43,491 nucleotides of DNA from DAIRET01 sp036795455 (GCA_036795455.1 DAIRET010000006.1:1-43491); one strand, 5' to 3'. Shown: positions 33,143-42,873, counted from the stretch's first letter. Made by a program: numbers and translations. The notes: generated by a model not told the origin, from the letters alone.

Positions 33143-34233
33143 TTAATTGTTTTTCTTTCTCTTCCTAAAGCATCCGCCATTATCATTGCGCTGATTACCT
33201 TTTCTGGTGTGATTTCTCCCGCTTCATGATGAATATACTGCCCTGGCTCGCATGATTTTTCCGCTACGGTTTTTAATTTATCCATATTGATTTCATTAAT
33301 ACCGACTTCTTTGAAAGTTGTTGGAAGCCCGACTTTTTCACAAAAGGAATATACTTCTTCAATTTCTTCAGGGTCGGCACTATTAAGGTGAAGCCCGGTT
33401 AAAACACCGAAGGCAACTTTTTCACCGTGATAAAAAGAGTGAGTTTCATCAAGAGCGGTAAGCCCGTTATGAACCGAATGAGCCGCTGCAAGTCCACTGC
33501 TTTCAAACCCGATACCGCTCAATAAAATATTCGCTTCGGTTATATAATTAAGTGCAGGCGTAATTACGCCGGATTCGCTGGCGATTTTTGCCTGTACTCC
33601 GTATTTCAAAATTGTATCGTAACAAAGTTTGGCAAGATTCAATGCAGTGATTGTGCTTAGTGCACCGCATTCGTTCAGCGATTGCGTTCGGTTACATGAC
33701 CTTGCTTCAAACCACGTTGCGAGTGCATCGCCCATTCCCGAAACAATAAACCGCGTCGGTGATTTAACAATAATATCCATATCCACAAGCACTACTGCTG
33801 GATTCCTTTTTTGATAATGAACTGCTTCAAAAATTCCTGACGGGGTATATGTTACTGCACAACCGCTGCAAGGTGCGTCTGTAGAGGCGATTGTCGGCAC
33901 AACAATAACTGGGAGACATGCTCTATCCGCAGTAATTTTCCCGGTATCAATAGCTTTGCCACCGCCCATTGCAATAACAACATCAATTTTTTCTTTTTTA
34001 ACTATGTGAATAAGTCTCTCCAGCTCATCCTCACAGCATTCACCTTTGAAAAGTTCGACCGTTATGTTTTCTGAATTTAAAATGTTCTCGTAAGCAGGAA
34101 GAATTTTATTCACCCCGGTCTGCGAGGTTAAGAGTAAGCCACGGCTTCCGAATAGGTTTACTATTTCGGGGAGATCGTTTAATACTCCCTGTCCCTGAAC
34201 ATATTGTCCCGGAAATACTGCTTTAGTTTTCAT
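33139..34233 (-). CDS. Iron-containing alcohol dehydrogenase, glycerol-dehydrogenase (GldA) group
   Basis: The 364-residue enzyme has the group's NAD-binding AMGGGKAIDTGKITA and VPTIASTDAPCSGCAVTY. The metal-ligand region is GMGDALATWFEA (D), AAAHSVHNGLTAL (H) and SFYHGEKVAFG (H). Typical activity is oxidation of glycerol or a related polyol, or reduction of dihydroxyacetone and methylglyoxal; the exact substrate is open. It heads a three-gene run with an SDR, suggesting a short polyol or ketone pathway. It starts 61 bp after the AlkD-like gene. Confidence 0.88.
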   Translation of the reverse strand: MKTKAVFPGQYVQGQGVLNDLPEIVNLFGSRGLLLTSQTGVNKILPAYENILNSENITVELFKGECCEDELERLIHIVKKEKIDVVIAMGGGKAIDTGKITADRACLPVIVVPTIASTDAPCSGCAVTYTPSGIFEAVHYQKRNPAVVLVDMDIIVKSPTRFIVSGMGDALATWFEARSCNRTQSLNECGALSTITALNLAKLCYDTILKYGVQAKIASESGVITPALNYITEANILLSGIGFESSGLAAAHSVHNGLTALDETHSFYHGEKVAFGVLTGLHLNSADPEEIEEVYSFCEKVGLPTTFKEVGINEINMDKLKTVAEKSCEPGQYIHHEAGEITPEKVISAMIMADALGRERKTIK

Positions 34234-34294
34234 TTTCTCTCCATTTTTTTCACTAATTATTGTGCTTAGAAAAATTGGTTTTAATTAATTGAAA

Positions 34295-35002
34295 TCACTT
34301 CTTCATTGCGATTGTTTTCAGTTCGTTCGGCATTTTTTCAATCGCATACCTTAATGCTGTCCGCGGCATTACATTTTTATTTTTAACCACATAATTAAAA
34401 ACATCTATCTGGTGAGCTTGACTTGCCGCTTTCAACATCCATCCGTACCCTTTTTGAACAAGGTCGTCTTTATCCATTAGCAATTTATCCGCTATTTGAA
34501 AAACATCGGCTAAAAACCTCCCTTTTCTTGCCGGTATAATAAGCGATACTGCCGAGGCACGCTTGACCCAACGGTTGGAAGAAGCTGTCCACTTTTTCAA
34601 TTCGTCAATAAAGACGGGATACATCTCAAGGAATTCACCTATGGTGTGGTTGCATAAAGTATCGCACGCAGCCCAGTTACTCACGTAATTGTTTACCCAT
34701 TTTTCGAAAATCTTAAAATCCTCCGGCTTGTAATCTTTACGAACAAAATATGACCAGTTACATGCAATAAAAGATTCTTCCATGTAGCCTGTTTTCCATA
34801 GCTTTTCACAAAGTTGAAAAATCCCGGATTTCGGGTTTTGTTTTACCATTTCAAAACTCCGCTTGCCAATTTTACCGACAATTGCGGTTTTTACTCCTAT
34901 CAACTGCACGGGTTCTTTAAAGTATCTCTGCCCTGACTCTTTGGTTTTTTCATCGCTATTTGCTTCAAGTTCTTTTCGAATATAAGTTAAAACATCTTTC
35001 AT
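34295..35002 (-). CDS. AlkD-type DNA alkylation repair glycosylase
   Basis: The 235-residue all-helical HEAT-like protein matches the DNA alkylation repair family: FKEPVQLIGVKTAIV near the front, a central SNWAACDTLCNHTIGEF holding the tryptophan and aspartate that contact the lesion, and NRWVKRASAVSLI followed by VQKGYGWMLKAAS. AlkD removes cationic 3-methyl- and 7-methyl-purines without base flipping. The gene has its own 5' gap of 74 bp behind the M14 peptidase gene and may be part of the same minus-strand unit. Confidence 0.92.
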   Translation of the reverse strand: MKDVLTYIRKELEANSDEKTKESGQRYFKEPVQLIGVKTAIVGKIGKRSFEMVKQNPKSGIFQLCEKLWKTGYMEESFIACNWSYFVRKDYKPEDFKIFEKWVNNYVSNWAACDTLCNHTIGEFLEMYPVFIDELKKWTASSNRWVKRASAVSLIIPARKGRFLADVFQIADKLLMDKDDLVQKGYGWMLKAASQAHQIDVFNYVVKNKNVMPRTALRYAIEKMPNELKTIAMKK

Positions 35003-35076
35003 TTTTTCCTGTACTAACTTGATTTTTGATAACCTCGCTTGGTTGTTTGGGTAATAAACGTAACCTCAAACAAGTC

Positions 35077-36480
35077 TTACAGCACCAAACCGTTATGTTC
35101 AATCCCGTTTATTTCATCTATTTTTAAGAGTTTCCCGTTGATAACTACATAAGCCGGCTTCTCTTTTTTGTATAGATAGAAATTAGCGGGGGATTTAAGT
35201 TTTAGTTCAAAGATATTTTTGTTTTTCCCGGTAACAAAATTAACGGAGAATTGAGTGTACGGCTTCAAACCCGACCCGCTATTTACAGAAAGGCACAATT
35301 CCCCTTTTAATAAAGCCTTCTGTACTGTAAGCAAATCTAATTTTCCCGGGTTAATAATTGTCTTCGAGCATTTTCCTTTAACTATTGTTAAACCGGAGGC
35401 ATCAAACTCTTCGATTCCGTACAAACCTTTCGAATCACCAATCAACTCCACGGAAGAAACGTAATAAGGTATTCTTTCATTCTCAAAGTATTTTTCTTCA
35501 AGGTTTATTGCAATATCAACTTTTAGGTTTCTTCCTTTTAATTTTAATGTAACATTTTTAATCAGAAGGTCGAATAAAAAGTTGCCGTTGTTGGGAATAT
35601 TAAAATATTCTTCTACCGGGGTGCTTTTATAACTCACTTTTGCAATTGCAAGGAAGGAATAAACCATGAGAAGAAAATTCATTTTCCTTAAAATGATTTT
35701 ATCAGGGTCGTTTGCAAGTTTACCTGCTTCAACCAGAATAGTCGAGGAATTTCTTCCGGCAATCATATCACCGAATGAACGCGGTTCATAACCATCACCA
35801 TAGCGTGCGATATAGCCCGGCAGGTAATTTGAGAACTCGTTATAAATTGACGCTACAAGTTTAATTGCTTTTTCTCTCGATTTATTAATTGTTTTTTTAC
35901 TGTCGAATACCGGTGCAAGCAGAGCCAGAGCCGCCATTTTATTTGTATCTCCGGCCGCCCACCTGAAATCCTGGTCGTGCATGTTGAAAGAAAAATCCGG
36001 CTTTATTTTTTCAACTACGTTGATGAGAATTTTCGATTCAGGTGATTGAAGTGCAAGTGCATCCCGATTCAAATCAATACCTGCAGCATTTTCACGGGTT
36101 ATTCTTTCTGCTCCGTCAGGATTCAGCATCGGGATAAAGTACAAAGTAAGCTTACTGAAAATCTCTTTCCGGATCGAATCATACTCATCGCTTTTCAATA
36201 AAAAATTAAAAAGGTCGAAGAATGCCAGCGTTGCCGTCGGTTCATCCCCGTGCATCTGGGACCAGAGAAGAATTTTTGTTTTTCCTCTCCCGAATTTTAA
36301 TAGATAGACGTCCCGCCCTTCAATAGAAGTCCCGGCTTTTTTTACAATTATATCTTTTCTCTTTTTAAGAGGTTGAATTAGCGAAACAACCTCTTTGTGT
36401 GTAACTCTTTTTCTATTTAGTTTTTCTTCTCTATATTTTGAGTAAGAATCATTTAACCTTGAAATAACCGTTGAAATCAC
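35077..36480 (-). CDS. Cytoplasmic M14-family zinc carboxypeptidase
   Basis: The 467-residue protein has no signal peptide. It keeps the M14 zinc and catalytic residues: H77 and E80 in QMHGDEPTA, H168 in NMHDQDF and the general base E251 in ILVEAGKL. NPDGAERI...GIDLNRD is the usual substrate-binding loop. The last 200 residues are a strand-rich domain with no clear relative. Cytoplasmic M14 enzymes include the murein-peptide amidase MpaA, which cleaves gamma-D-Glu-diaminopimelate. The divergent neighbour is a glutamate-racemase homolog, so a peptidoglycan-peptide recycling role is possible, but that is inference. Confidence 0.85.
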   Translation of the reverse strand: MISTVISRLNDSYSKYREEKLNRKRVTHKEVVSLIQPLKKRKDIIVKKAGTSIEGRDVYLLKFGRGKTKILLWSQMHGDEPTATLAFFDLFNFLLKSDEYDSIRKEIFSKLTLYFIPMLNPDGAERITRENAAGIDLNRDALALQSPESKILINVVEKIKPDFSFNMHDQDFRWAAGDTNKMAALALLAPVFDSKKTINKSREKAIKLVASIYNEFSNYLPGYIARYGDGYEPRSFGDMIAGRNSSTILVEAGKLANDPDKIILRKMNFLLMVYSFLAIAKVSYKSTPVEEYFNIPNNGNFLFDLLIKNVTLKLKGRNLKVDIAINLEEKYFENERIPYYVSSVELIGDSKGLYGIEEFDASGLTIVKGKCSKTIINPGKLDLLTVQKALLKGELCLSVNSGSGLKPYTQFSVNFVTGKNKNIFELKLKSPANFYLYKKEKPAYVVINGKLLKIDEINGIEHNGLVL

Positions 36481-36552
36481 TTTGTACCTTGCTTAAAATA
36501 TTAAAAACAACGTACAATTTTAACGGATAAGAAAGAATAATCAAAAGAACGA

Positions 36553-37473
36553 ATGAATAACACGATAAAAAACATTGGCGGTAAAGAAAAACTTGTAATT
36601 GCAGTAACGGATTCCGGGCTTGGCGGATTAAACGTTGTGCCGCGGCTTGAAAAACTTTTTTCAGGCAGTAAAGCCGTAAAAGAAGTCGAATTGATTTTCG
36701 TAAATGCTCTGCTTCATCCTTCAATGGGATACAACAGGATGAAAAATATGGATGAAAAAAGCATGGTATTTAATTCCGTACTCGAAGGAATAAACGAATG
36801 GTATTCGCCGGATTTGCTCTTGATTGCATGCAACACTCTTTCGGTAGTTTATGAACACACTAAGTTTAATAAGAATCCGCTATACCCGGTAGTCGGAATT
36901 GTTGATGCGGGTGTTGATTTACTTCTTGAAAAAATGGGGGACGGAAATTCAATCGGGATTATTCTCGGTACGCCCACTACAATCAATGGCGGAGCGCATA
37001 AGCAGAAATTGATTAAAGCCGGGATTGATGAATCAAGAATAATTACAGTTCCATGCCCAATGCTTGAAAGTGAAATACAGTCTGCACCAGGTTCCGACGA
37101 AGTGAAAAGGATGATTGCCGATTACGCGGGTACGGCATTAAAAGAAGTTTCTACCAACAAAAGAATCTATCCCGCATTATGCTGTACACATTATGAGTAT
37201 AGCTTAAAAGCATTCGAAAACTATTTCTTATCAACAGGTTTTGATTATGAGATTATCAATCCCAATGAGAATTTAACCGTAAATCTGAACTCCTTTTTTA
37301 GTGAAAATAAGTATGAACAGACGCAGGTTAAAATACAGGTGGTCTCAAAGAATGAAATATTAAAAGAAGATATTGAGTCTCTCTATCCAATTCTGGAAGT
37401 TAATTCATATAAAACAGCAATGGCTTTAAGGAATTACGAATTGAAACCGGATTTATTCGAGGTTGAATTATAA
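36553..37473 (+). CDS. Glutamate/aspartate racemase homolog (MurI-like)
   Basis: The 306-residue protein has the full catalytic set of cofactor-independent racemases: D20-S21 in TDSGLGGLNV, C93 in ACNTLS, and C211-T-H213 in CCTHYEY. The usual 'PYG' loop of MurI is replaced by HPSMGYN, and the C-terminal 60 residues are longer than in typical MurI. It may therefore act on another substrate, or serve as the cell's glutamate racemase in divergent form. The start is 72 bp from the divergent M14 peptidase gene, so the two share a control region. Confidence 0.85.
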   Translation: MNNTIKNIGGKEKLVIAVTDSGLGGLNVVPRLEKLFSGSKAVKEVELIFVNALLHPSMGYNRMKNMDEKSMVFNSVLEGINEWYSPDLLLIACNTLSVVYEHTKFNKNPLYPVVGIVDAGVDLLLEKMGDGNSIGIILGTPTTINGGAHKQKLIKAGIDESRIITVPCPMLESEIQSAPGSDEVKRMIADYAGTALKEVSTNKRIYPALCCTHYEYSLKAFENYFLSTGFDYEIINPNENLTVNLNSFFSENKYEQTQVKIQVVSKNEILKEDIESLYPILEVNSYKTAMALRNYELKPDLFEVEL

Positions 37474-37479
37474 CTCCGT

Positions 37480-37507
37480 AGAGGAATGGAAAGATTTTTA
37501 TTCCTCT
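37480..37507. other. Hairpin between convergent genes
   Basis: AGAGGAAT and ATTCCTCT form a perfect 8 bp stem with a 12-base loop right after the racemase stop. A second stem, GGTTCGC (37561-37567) with GCGAACC (37582-37588), lies nearer the minus-strand gene. Neither is followed by a clear T run, so termination is possible but unproven. Confidence 0.5.
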
Positions 37508-37631
37508 TCAACCCGGTTCCCGGCAGGTCAAACTATTTTCTGTTTTTGAATTCACCGAATGGTTCGCTACACTTCTAAACTGCGAACCCATATTTGCATG
37601 GTTTTTGCTCGCTTCAATATTTTATAAAGAC

Positions 37632-40346
37632 TTATCGAATCAATATTAACTTTTTTGTATCGATAAAATCGCCCGAAGTTAAACGATAGAAGTAGACTCC
37701 GGAAGTTAGTTGTGCAGCATCAAATTTAACTTCATATGTCCCCGGTTCTTTCTTCTCATTTACGAGCGTTGATACTTCTCTTCCCATTACGTCATACACA
37801 ACAAGTTTGACGTCTGACGTTTCACGCCTGCCCGCCGCCAGGCTGGGTGAGGGTACGGAAAACCTTATCGTTGTAACCGGGTTAAATGGGTTAGGGTAGT
37901 TCTGTCCAAGCGAAAATGAATACGCGCCGGCAAAATCAATTTCCAACTCGTTAAATATTTTTACAGAGCCGTCATGGTCAATTTGCTTTAATCTATAAAG
38001 AATTTTCCCGGCGATAGGATTTTCATCTTTAAATGAATAATTGTGAATTTCGCTACTGCTTCCGTTACCCCGGATAAATGCAAGTGTTTTCCAATCACTT
38101 ACATTCTCTTTAACCTTCCGTTGAATTTCAAAACCGCGGTTATTCAATTCGGATGCGGTTGTCCATTCTATAATAACCGAGTTGCCCAATACTTTCGCCG
38201 ATAGTGCCGAAAGTTCTACGGGAATTATATTATATGTAACAATCCCGATATCATCAATATACCAGCCGTCTCTTTGTTGACTTCCGTCGGTCCGTAATTC
38301 AAATCGCAGTTTAACTTGCTGACCGGTATAAGCCGACAGGTTTATTTCTTCCTGTGTCCAGTTCGATAAAACGCCGTCGTAAATAGGCATACCGCTCGGA
38401 GTTTGTCTTCCACTGCCGGATGCGGCTTTAGACAATGTTCCGGTAAGATTGTTCCAGGTTGTTCCATTGTTTGTTGAAATTTGAATTACACTGCAATCCC
38501 ATTTTGTTTCAATATCATGTTTCGTCCAGAATGTTAAAGTCGGTTCATTCATATTTGAAAGATTAACCGGGTTGGTTGTTGTCATAGTTACTGTTGCGTT
38601 TGCAACATAATTTCCCGAAGGGCTGTCAGTATACGAATTAGGCGACGAATAAAAACTTGATACGGTTACATCCCATTTGGGAGTTGAGGGACTTGCCGTA
38701 ATCGTCCACAAGCTGTTGATATTGTTGGTCGTATCAATAAAAGCATACATCGGCACACCAAGTTTAAGCGAAACCGTATCCCGGCTCATTTCCACCTCGC
38801 TCAATGATGTTGCAACAACAAGTTTTATTATTGGACTTGGTGTTGGTAAATGGACAATTGAAAAAACGAACGGATAGGTCAATTCTATTCTTGCTCTTGC
38901 CTGAATCGAATCTATAACAATTGTTCCCGAATTAATTACAACATCCGGGGAAAGGGATGTAAGTGTAACGGTTATATTGTGCCCTGTTGATAATCCCTGG
39001 TTTTTAATTGCGGGAAACATTTGAATTACATCGCCGGGATTAAAGTACTGCTGGTTATATTCGGCTCCGTCAAAAGAAACATATTCGCCAGCAATCCAGC
39101 ATTTGAATAGATTCGGACGAACATTTAGTTGTGCAAGCGGGAATATTCGGCTTTGAGGAGGCCAAAAGTAATCGGATGAACTACCGACTTCAAAAACATA
39201 AGAATAAATTTTCCCTTTTGACGTTTGTTCTCCGTACATCCAATCCCGTACTGTTCCGTTGGATTCATAGCCGAGCATTTGAGAACTATTACCGTAATTA
39301 AACCCGTTAAACCTGCTCATATATGAAGCATATTCAATATAAGTTTCCGAATCCGGTGTTAGTTGATTTATATAACCCCACGGATAAATAATATAGTTGC
39401 CGTAGGAGTGATAATTTATATGCGTTTTAATATTTTTTGTAAGAACAAAGTCGCGTACCGCCTGGCATTCCGGTTCTGAAAAAGCAGATGGACCTCTATA
39501 AGTTTCATCTCCCGGGTAATTACTTGAGCCTGTATTATCATAACCCCACATATACCCGAAGTTCCGGTTTAGATCCACTCCATACTGGTAAGAACCTCCA
39601 TTGTTTCTTCTGTTTAGCCGCCACATTCCGCCACCGTTCGGGTTCGTTTGGCGATTATACTCATACCCATCAGGATTAAAAACCGGGACAAAATAAATTT
39701 CTCTGTTATTAACAAGGTACGTTACTTCGGGATTAGTGCCGTAGTTCTCAAGCAGATAATACATGAAATACATTACTGTTGCCATTGACTGCGGTTCGCG
39801 TGCATGTATTAAAGCATCAAAGAAAACCTGCGGCTCATTTTCGTTTATATTGGGATTATCCGAAATTTTTACCGCCCAAATCGGGTTGCCGTTGTGCGAA
39901 TTCCCAAGGGAGAACTTAGACGTAATAATTTCCGGATATAAGATTGCCATAGAATCAAGTTTATTTACAACTTCTGTAAAAGTATAAAATCCGCCCATAG
40001 ATCCGTATCCAAAACCTTCAACACCGAAATTTTGACGGCTTTCCTCTAAAGCGTTTTCTTTTTCTGCCTCTGTTAATACCGGTATGGATTTGTAGTATTC
40101 AAACCAATCGTCGATAAGAATATCGTAATTGAGGTTCATTCCCTTCAACTTATCAAGCCCGCTATCTGTCAGGAAAATGCTCAATGAGTTATCTTTATTA
40201 AAATAAGCATCGTCCAGGGCAAAGCCTGCACCCATAAGTTTCACGATTTGGTCATAAGAATTATAATAAACCTTAACCTGTTTGTAATTTTGACCAAACA
40301 GTATTTGAGATAATAACAATACGAAGAATACAAGAGTATGTTTCAA
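37632..40346 (-). CDS. T9SS-secreted M14 zinc carboxypeptidase
   Basis: The 904-residue precursor has a signal peptide (SQILFGQ, about residue 18). The M14 domain spans roughly residues 110-420 with zinc ligands H181 and E184 (HAREPQ), NRNFGYMWGYD, a histidine in NYHSYGNYIIYPWG and the general base in FEVGSSSDYF. A beta-rich middle follows, with an immune-inhibitor-A-like lectin-type domain ending DGWYIDDIGIV. A hinge with ELSALSAKVLGNSVIIEWTTASELNNRGFE split over two strands leads to a type A T9SS sorting domain (NYPNPFNPVTTI, YDVMGREVSTL, GVYFYRLTSG). A 13-residue insert breaks that sorting domain. It should digest extracellular peptides. Confidence 0.93.
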   Translation of the reverse strand: MKHTLVFFVLLLSQILFGQNYKQVKVYYNSYDQIVKLMGAGFALDDAYFNKDNSLSIFLTDSGLDKLKGMNLNYDILIDDWFEYYKSIPVLTEAEKENALEESRQNFGVEGFGYGSMGGFYTFTEVVNKLDSMAILYPEIITSKFSLGNSHNGNPIWAVKISDNPNINENEPQVFFDALIHAREPQSMATVMYFMYYLLENYGTNPEVTYLVNNREIYFVPVFNPDGYEYNRQTNPNGGGMWRLNRRNNGGSYQYGVDLNRNFGYMWGYDNTGSSNYPGDETYRGPSAFSEPECQAVRDFVLTKNIKTHINYHSYGNYIIYPWGYINQLTPDSETYIEYASYMSRFNGFNYGNSSQMLGYESNGTVRDWMYGEQTSKGKIYSYVFEVGSSSDYFWPPQSRIFPLAQLNVRPNLFKCWIAGEYVSFDGAEYNQQYFNPGDVIQMFPAIKNQGLSTGHNITVTLTSLSPDVVINSGTIVIDSIQARARIELTYPFVFSIVHLPTPSPIIKLVVATSLSEVEMSRDTVSLKLGVPMYAFIDTTNNINSLWTITASPSTPKWDVTVSSFYSSPNSYTDSPSGNYVANATVTMTTTNPVNLSNMNEPTLTFWTKHDIETKWDCSVIQISTNNGTTWNNLTGTLSKAASGSGRQTPSGMPIYDGVLSNWTQEEINLSAYTGQQVKLRFELRTDGSQQRDGWYIDDIGIVTYNIIPVELSALSAKVLGNSVIIEWTTASELNNRGFEIQRKVKENVSDWKTLAFIRGNGSSSEIHNYSFKDENPIAGKILYRLKQIDHDGSVKIFNELEIDFAGAYSFSLGQNYPNPFNPVTTIRFSVPSPSLAAGRRETSDVKLVVYDVMGREVSTLVNEKKEPGTYEVKFDAAQLTSGVYFYRLTSGDFIDTKKLILIR
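37827..37844. repeat. GC-rich palindromic insert inside the T9SS domain coding sequence
   Basis: GCCTG and CAGGC close a small stem around CCCGCCGC, in a GC-rich stretch (about 37811-37855) unlike its AT-rich surroundings. In the protein it adds SPSLAAGRRETSD between the RFSVP strand and the VKLVVYDVMG strand, where the other two sorting domains of this window have only a few residues. It looks like an in-frame mobile palindromic element. Confidence 0.5.
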
Positions 40347-40580
40347 TTTACGGTACCTTTTAATTTTGTCTATTGAAAATTAACAAAAACAAACCATCAG
40401 AAAAAGATATTAGTGGAAACTTCTTTCCTCCACAGTCCATATAGATACTAAATTGAGATCACCATCTCATAATGATACGTCCCGATTTAAAAACAGTTGA
40501 ATTTTAGCCGAAAATCAACTTTTTCCTTCTGGCATTATTCCTGTACAATTACGCCAAAACGAATATGGAGTAATAAAACA

Positions 40581-42854
40581 ATGAAAACAAACATATTATC
40601 TATCTTAATTGCAATACTGGTAATCACTATCAATTTGCAGGCAGGAATCGAAAGCATTGCATCCGTTAGCGGAACAGACAAAGGAGTAAATGTTAATCTT
40701 CCTGCACCATGGACCACACAAGTTTTCGCCGGTACTTTTAAGGCTACAATAGACGGGAATTCAACCAGATTATATTGTATAGACCTTAATCATAATCTCG
40801 CATACAACGAACAATACCAGGATGTAGAGACAACCAACGACACACTTTCATACATACTAAACAATTATTACCCATTTAAGTCAAGCTACCCCGGAATGCT
40901 TGCCGAGGCAAAAGAAGCAGCGGCAGTTCAGCTTGCTTTGTGGCATTTTACAGACAACCTTAATGTAAACAGTGTAACCGGTTCAAGTATAAACGATATT
41001 AAAAACAGGGCGCTTGCAATAATTGCAGATGCAAAAACAAACGCTCATAGCTTTAACTTAAATAATTTTGAAATTTTTGTCCCGGTTCAATCGTTTAATG
41101 TCGGCTCACCGATTTCATTCACTGTAAAAGCATTTAATGATATGGGTCTTGCAATGCCCAATGTTAATATTTCTTTAACAACAACCGGCGGCACATTGAG
41201 CGCATCGAATGTAGTTACAGATGTTACGGGTGTTTCACCTGTAGTTACGCTTACACCGGCTGTAGGACAAACAAGCGCAACTATTACTGCCACGGGTATT
41301 GTTGGTATCCCTTCCGGAACAAAATATTATCATGTTGCTAATCCCAACGGAAAACAAAAACTGATTCTTGCTACTCCAACAGTTGCTTCAAGAACTATCA
41401 ATAAATCAATTGAGTGGTTTGAACAAATCGAATTAGTTGTTGAAAAAGAAGCAGATAAGACTGTTGTAAACAATGAAGATATTATCAACTATACTATAAA
41501 AGTAAAAAATATCGGAACCGGTAACGCATCTTCCGTTAAGGTTTCCGACCAATTACAGCCGATACTCGATTTTATTTCATCTAATCCTTCGGGCGTTTAT
41601 GATCCTTCAACAGGCATCTGGAATGTAGGCGGATTGAATGCAGGCGATTCTTCGGTTCTCGTAATAACTGTTAAAGTTGATTACAGTAACATCGGCTCTA
41701 CAACTTTCGACCTTGGAGCAGCAAAAGATTTCAACCTGTTTGTTATCGATACTCTTATTCAACCTTCTTCGGATACAGAAGGTAAATTAGCTGTCGGTAA
41801 GTATGCAGATTTAAGAAAGTATAGTGTTGGAGATAAACTGCCTCCGAATTCCGGTGATGTTCTTGTTGTCGGTCATCATTTAACCTTTATCAGCGGAAGA
41901 GTTTATTACGGAAGAACAGTTTATAAAGAATATATTACTTCAACAACAGCATTTACATCGGACGAAGGAATTGTAAAAGATTCAGTAATCGATTTTGACG
42001 CAGCAAAAGTTCACCTGGAAGATTTATCGTATCAATTGTCTACTTTAGCACAAACCGATACAGTTAAATTTGAATGGGGACACATACAATTAATCGGAAC
42101 AAACCCCGAACTTAACGTGTTCAACCTTGATGCAAGTTTAATTAAACAGGCTAACAATACTACTATAAGCGCTCCTTCCAACGCTACGGTTGTTGTAAAT
42201 GTTTACGGCGACACAGTAGAATGGAAAGGCGGCTTCAGCGTAACCGGAACATCAAAAGATAAAGCTATCATCAATTTTGTTGATACTAAAGTATTCAAAA
42301 TATCCAACATTAACTTAACAGCAACTGTTTTGGCACCCAAAACAGTCCTGGATTTCCCTACCGGATTAATTACCGGACAGGTTATAGTTAAAAGTTTCTA
42401 CGGTGCGGGACAAATGAATTTAAGTCCGTTTAACGGTAACATCACAAGGGATACTACAATTGCAAACTTTGCAACTATACTTGAAGCAACAAACAGCGAT
42501 ATGCCGAACTTCATATTCGTTCAGCCGGCAAACAGTATTGTAACTTCTTCTCCTACACCTTCAAGTGTTGAAGGGAGCAGCAATATGCCTGAATCATTCA
42601 ACTTGATGCAGAACTACCCGAATCCTTTCAACCCGTCAACTACAATTACATTCTCTCTTGCAAAGAATGAAGTTGTAAACATAACGGTATTCAACGTAAT
42701 GGGTGAAGAGATTGCTACAATAGCAAACCGAGAATTCGAAGCCGGAACACACACAATTCAATTCAATGCAGGCAACCTTGCAAGCGGTGTATACCTTTAC
42801 AGAATGACTTCGCCGAGTTTCAATTCAACAAAGAAGATGATATTGGCAAAGTAA
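40581..42854 (+). CDS. T9SS-secreted mosaic adhesin with predicted Cys-Gln thioester domain
   Basis: The ATG at 40581 is chosen for its GGAG upstream and the signal peptide after it (MKTNILSILIAIL to about NLQA). The 757-residue protein appears to contain a thioester-type domain (about 25-165) with C66 in RLYCIDLNH and Q117 in AAVQLALWHFTD, the spaced Cys and Gln that form the internal thioester in Gram-positive adhesins. An Ig/Big-like domain (about 170-260), a DUF11 repeat (about 285-370) and a choice-of-anchor-A domain (about 375-640, DFNLFVID to KSFYGAGQMNLSPF) follow. A type A sorting domain (NYPNPFNPSTTI, SGVYLYRMTS) ends it. It is likely displayed on the surface for adhesion. Ligand unknown. 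Confidence 0.8.
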   Translation: MKTNILSILIAILVITINLQAGIESIASVSGTDKGVNVNLPAPWTTQVFAGTFKATIDGNSTRLYCIDLNHNLAYNEQYQDVETTNDTLSYILNNYYPFKSSYPGMLAEAKEAAAVQLALWHFTDNLNVNSVTGSSINDIKNRALAIIADAKTNAHSFNLNNFEIFVPVQSFNVGSPISFTVKAFNDMGLAMPNVNISLTTTGGTLSASNVVTDVTGVSPVVTLTPAVGQTSATITATGIVGIPSGTKYYHVANPNGKQKLILATPTVASRTINKSIEWFEQIELVVEKEADKTVVNNEDIINYTIKVKNIGTGNASSVKVSDQLQPILDFISSNPSGVYDPSTGIWNVGGLNAGDSSVLVITVKVDYSNIGSTTFDLGAAKDFNLFVIDTLIQPSSDTEGKLAVGKYADLRKYSVGDKLPPNSGDVLVVGHHLTFISGRVYYGRTVYKEYITSTTAFTSDEGIVKDSVIDFDAAKVHLEDLSYQLSTLAQTDTVKFEWGHIQLIGTNPELNVFNLDASLIKQANNTTISAPSNATVVVNVYGDTVEWKGGFSVTGTSKDKAIINFVDTKVFKISNINLTATVLAPKTVLDFPTGLITGQVIVKSFYGAGQMNLSPFNGNITRDTTIANFATILEATNSDMPNFIFVQPANSIVTSSPTPSSVEGSSNMPESFNLMQNYPNPFNPSTTITFSLAKNEVVNITVFNVMGEEIATIANREFEAGTHTIQFNAGNLASGVYLYRMTSPSFNSTKKMILAK

Positions 42855-42873
42855 AACCCCTAAAAAGTTAGTT

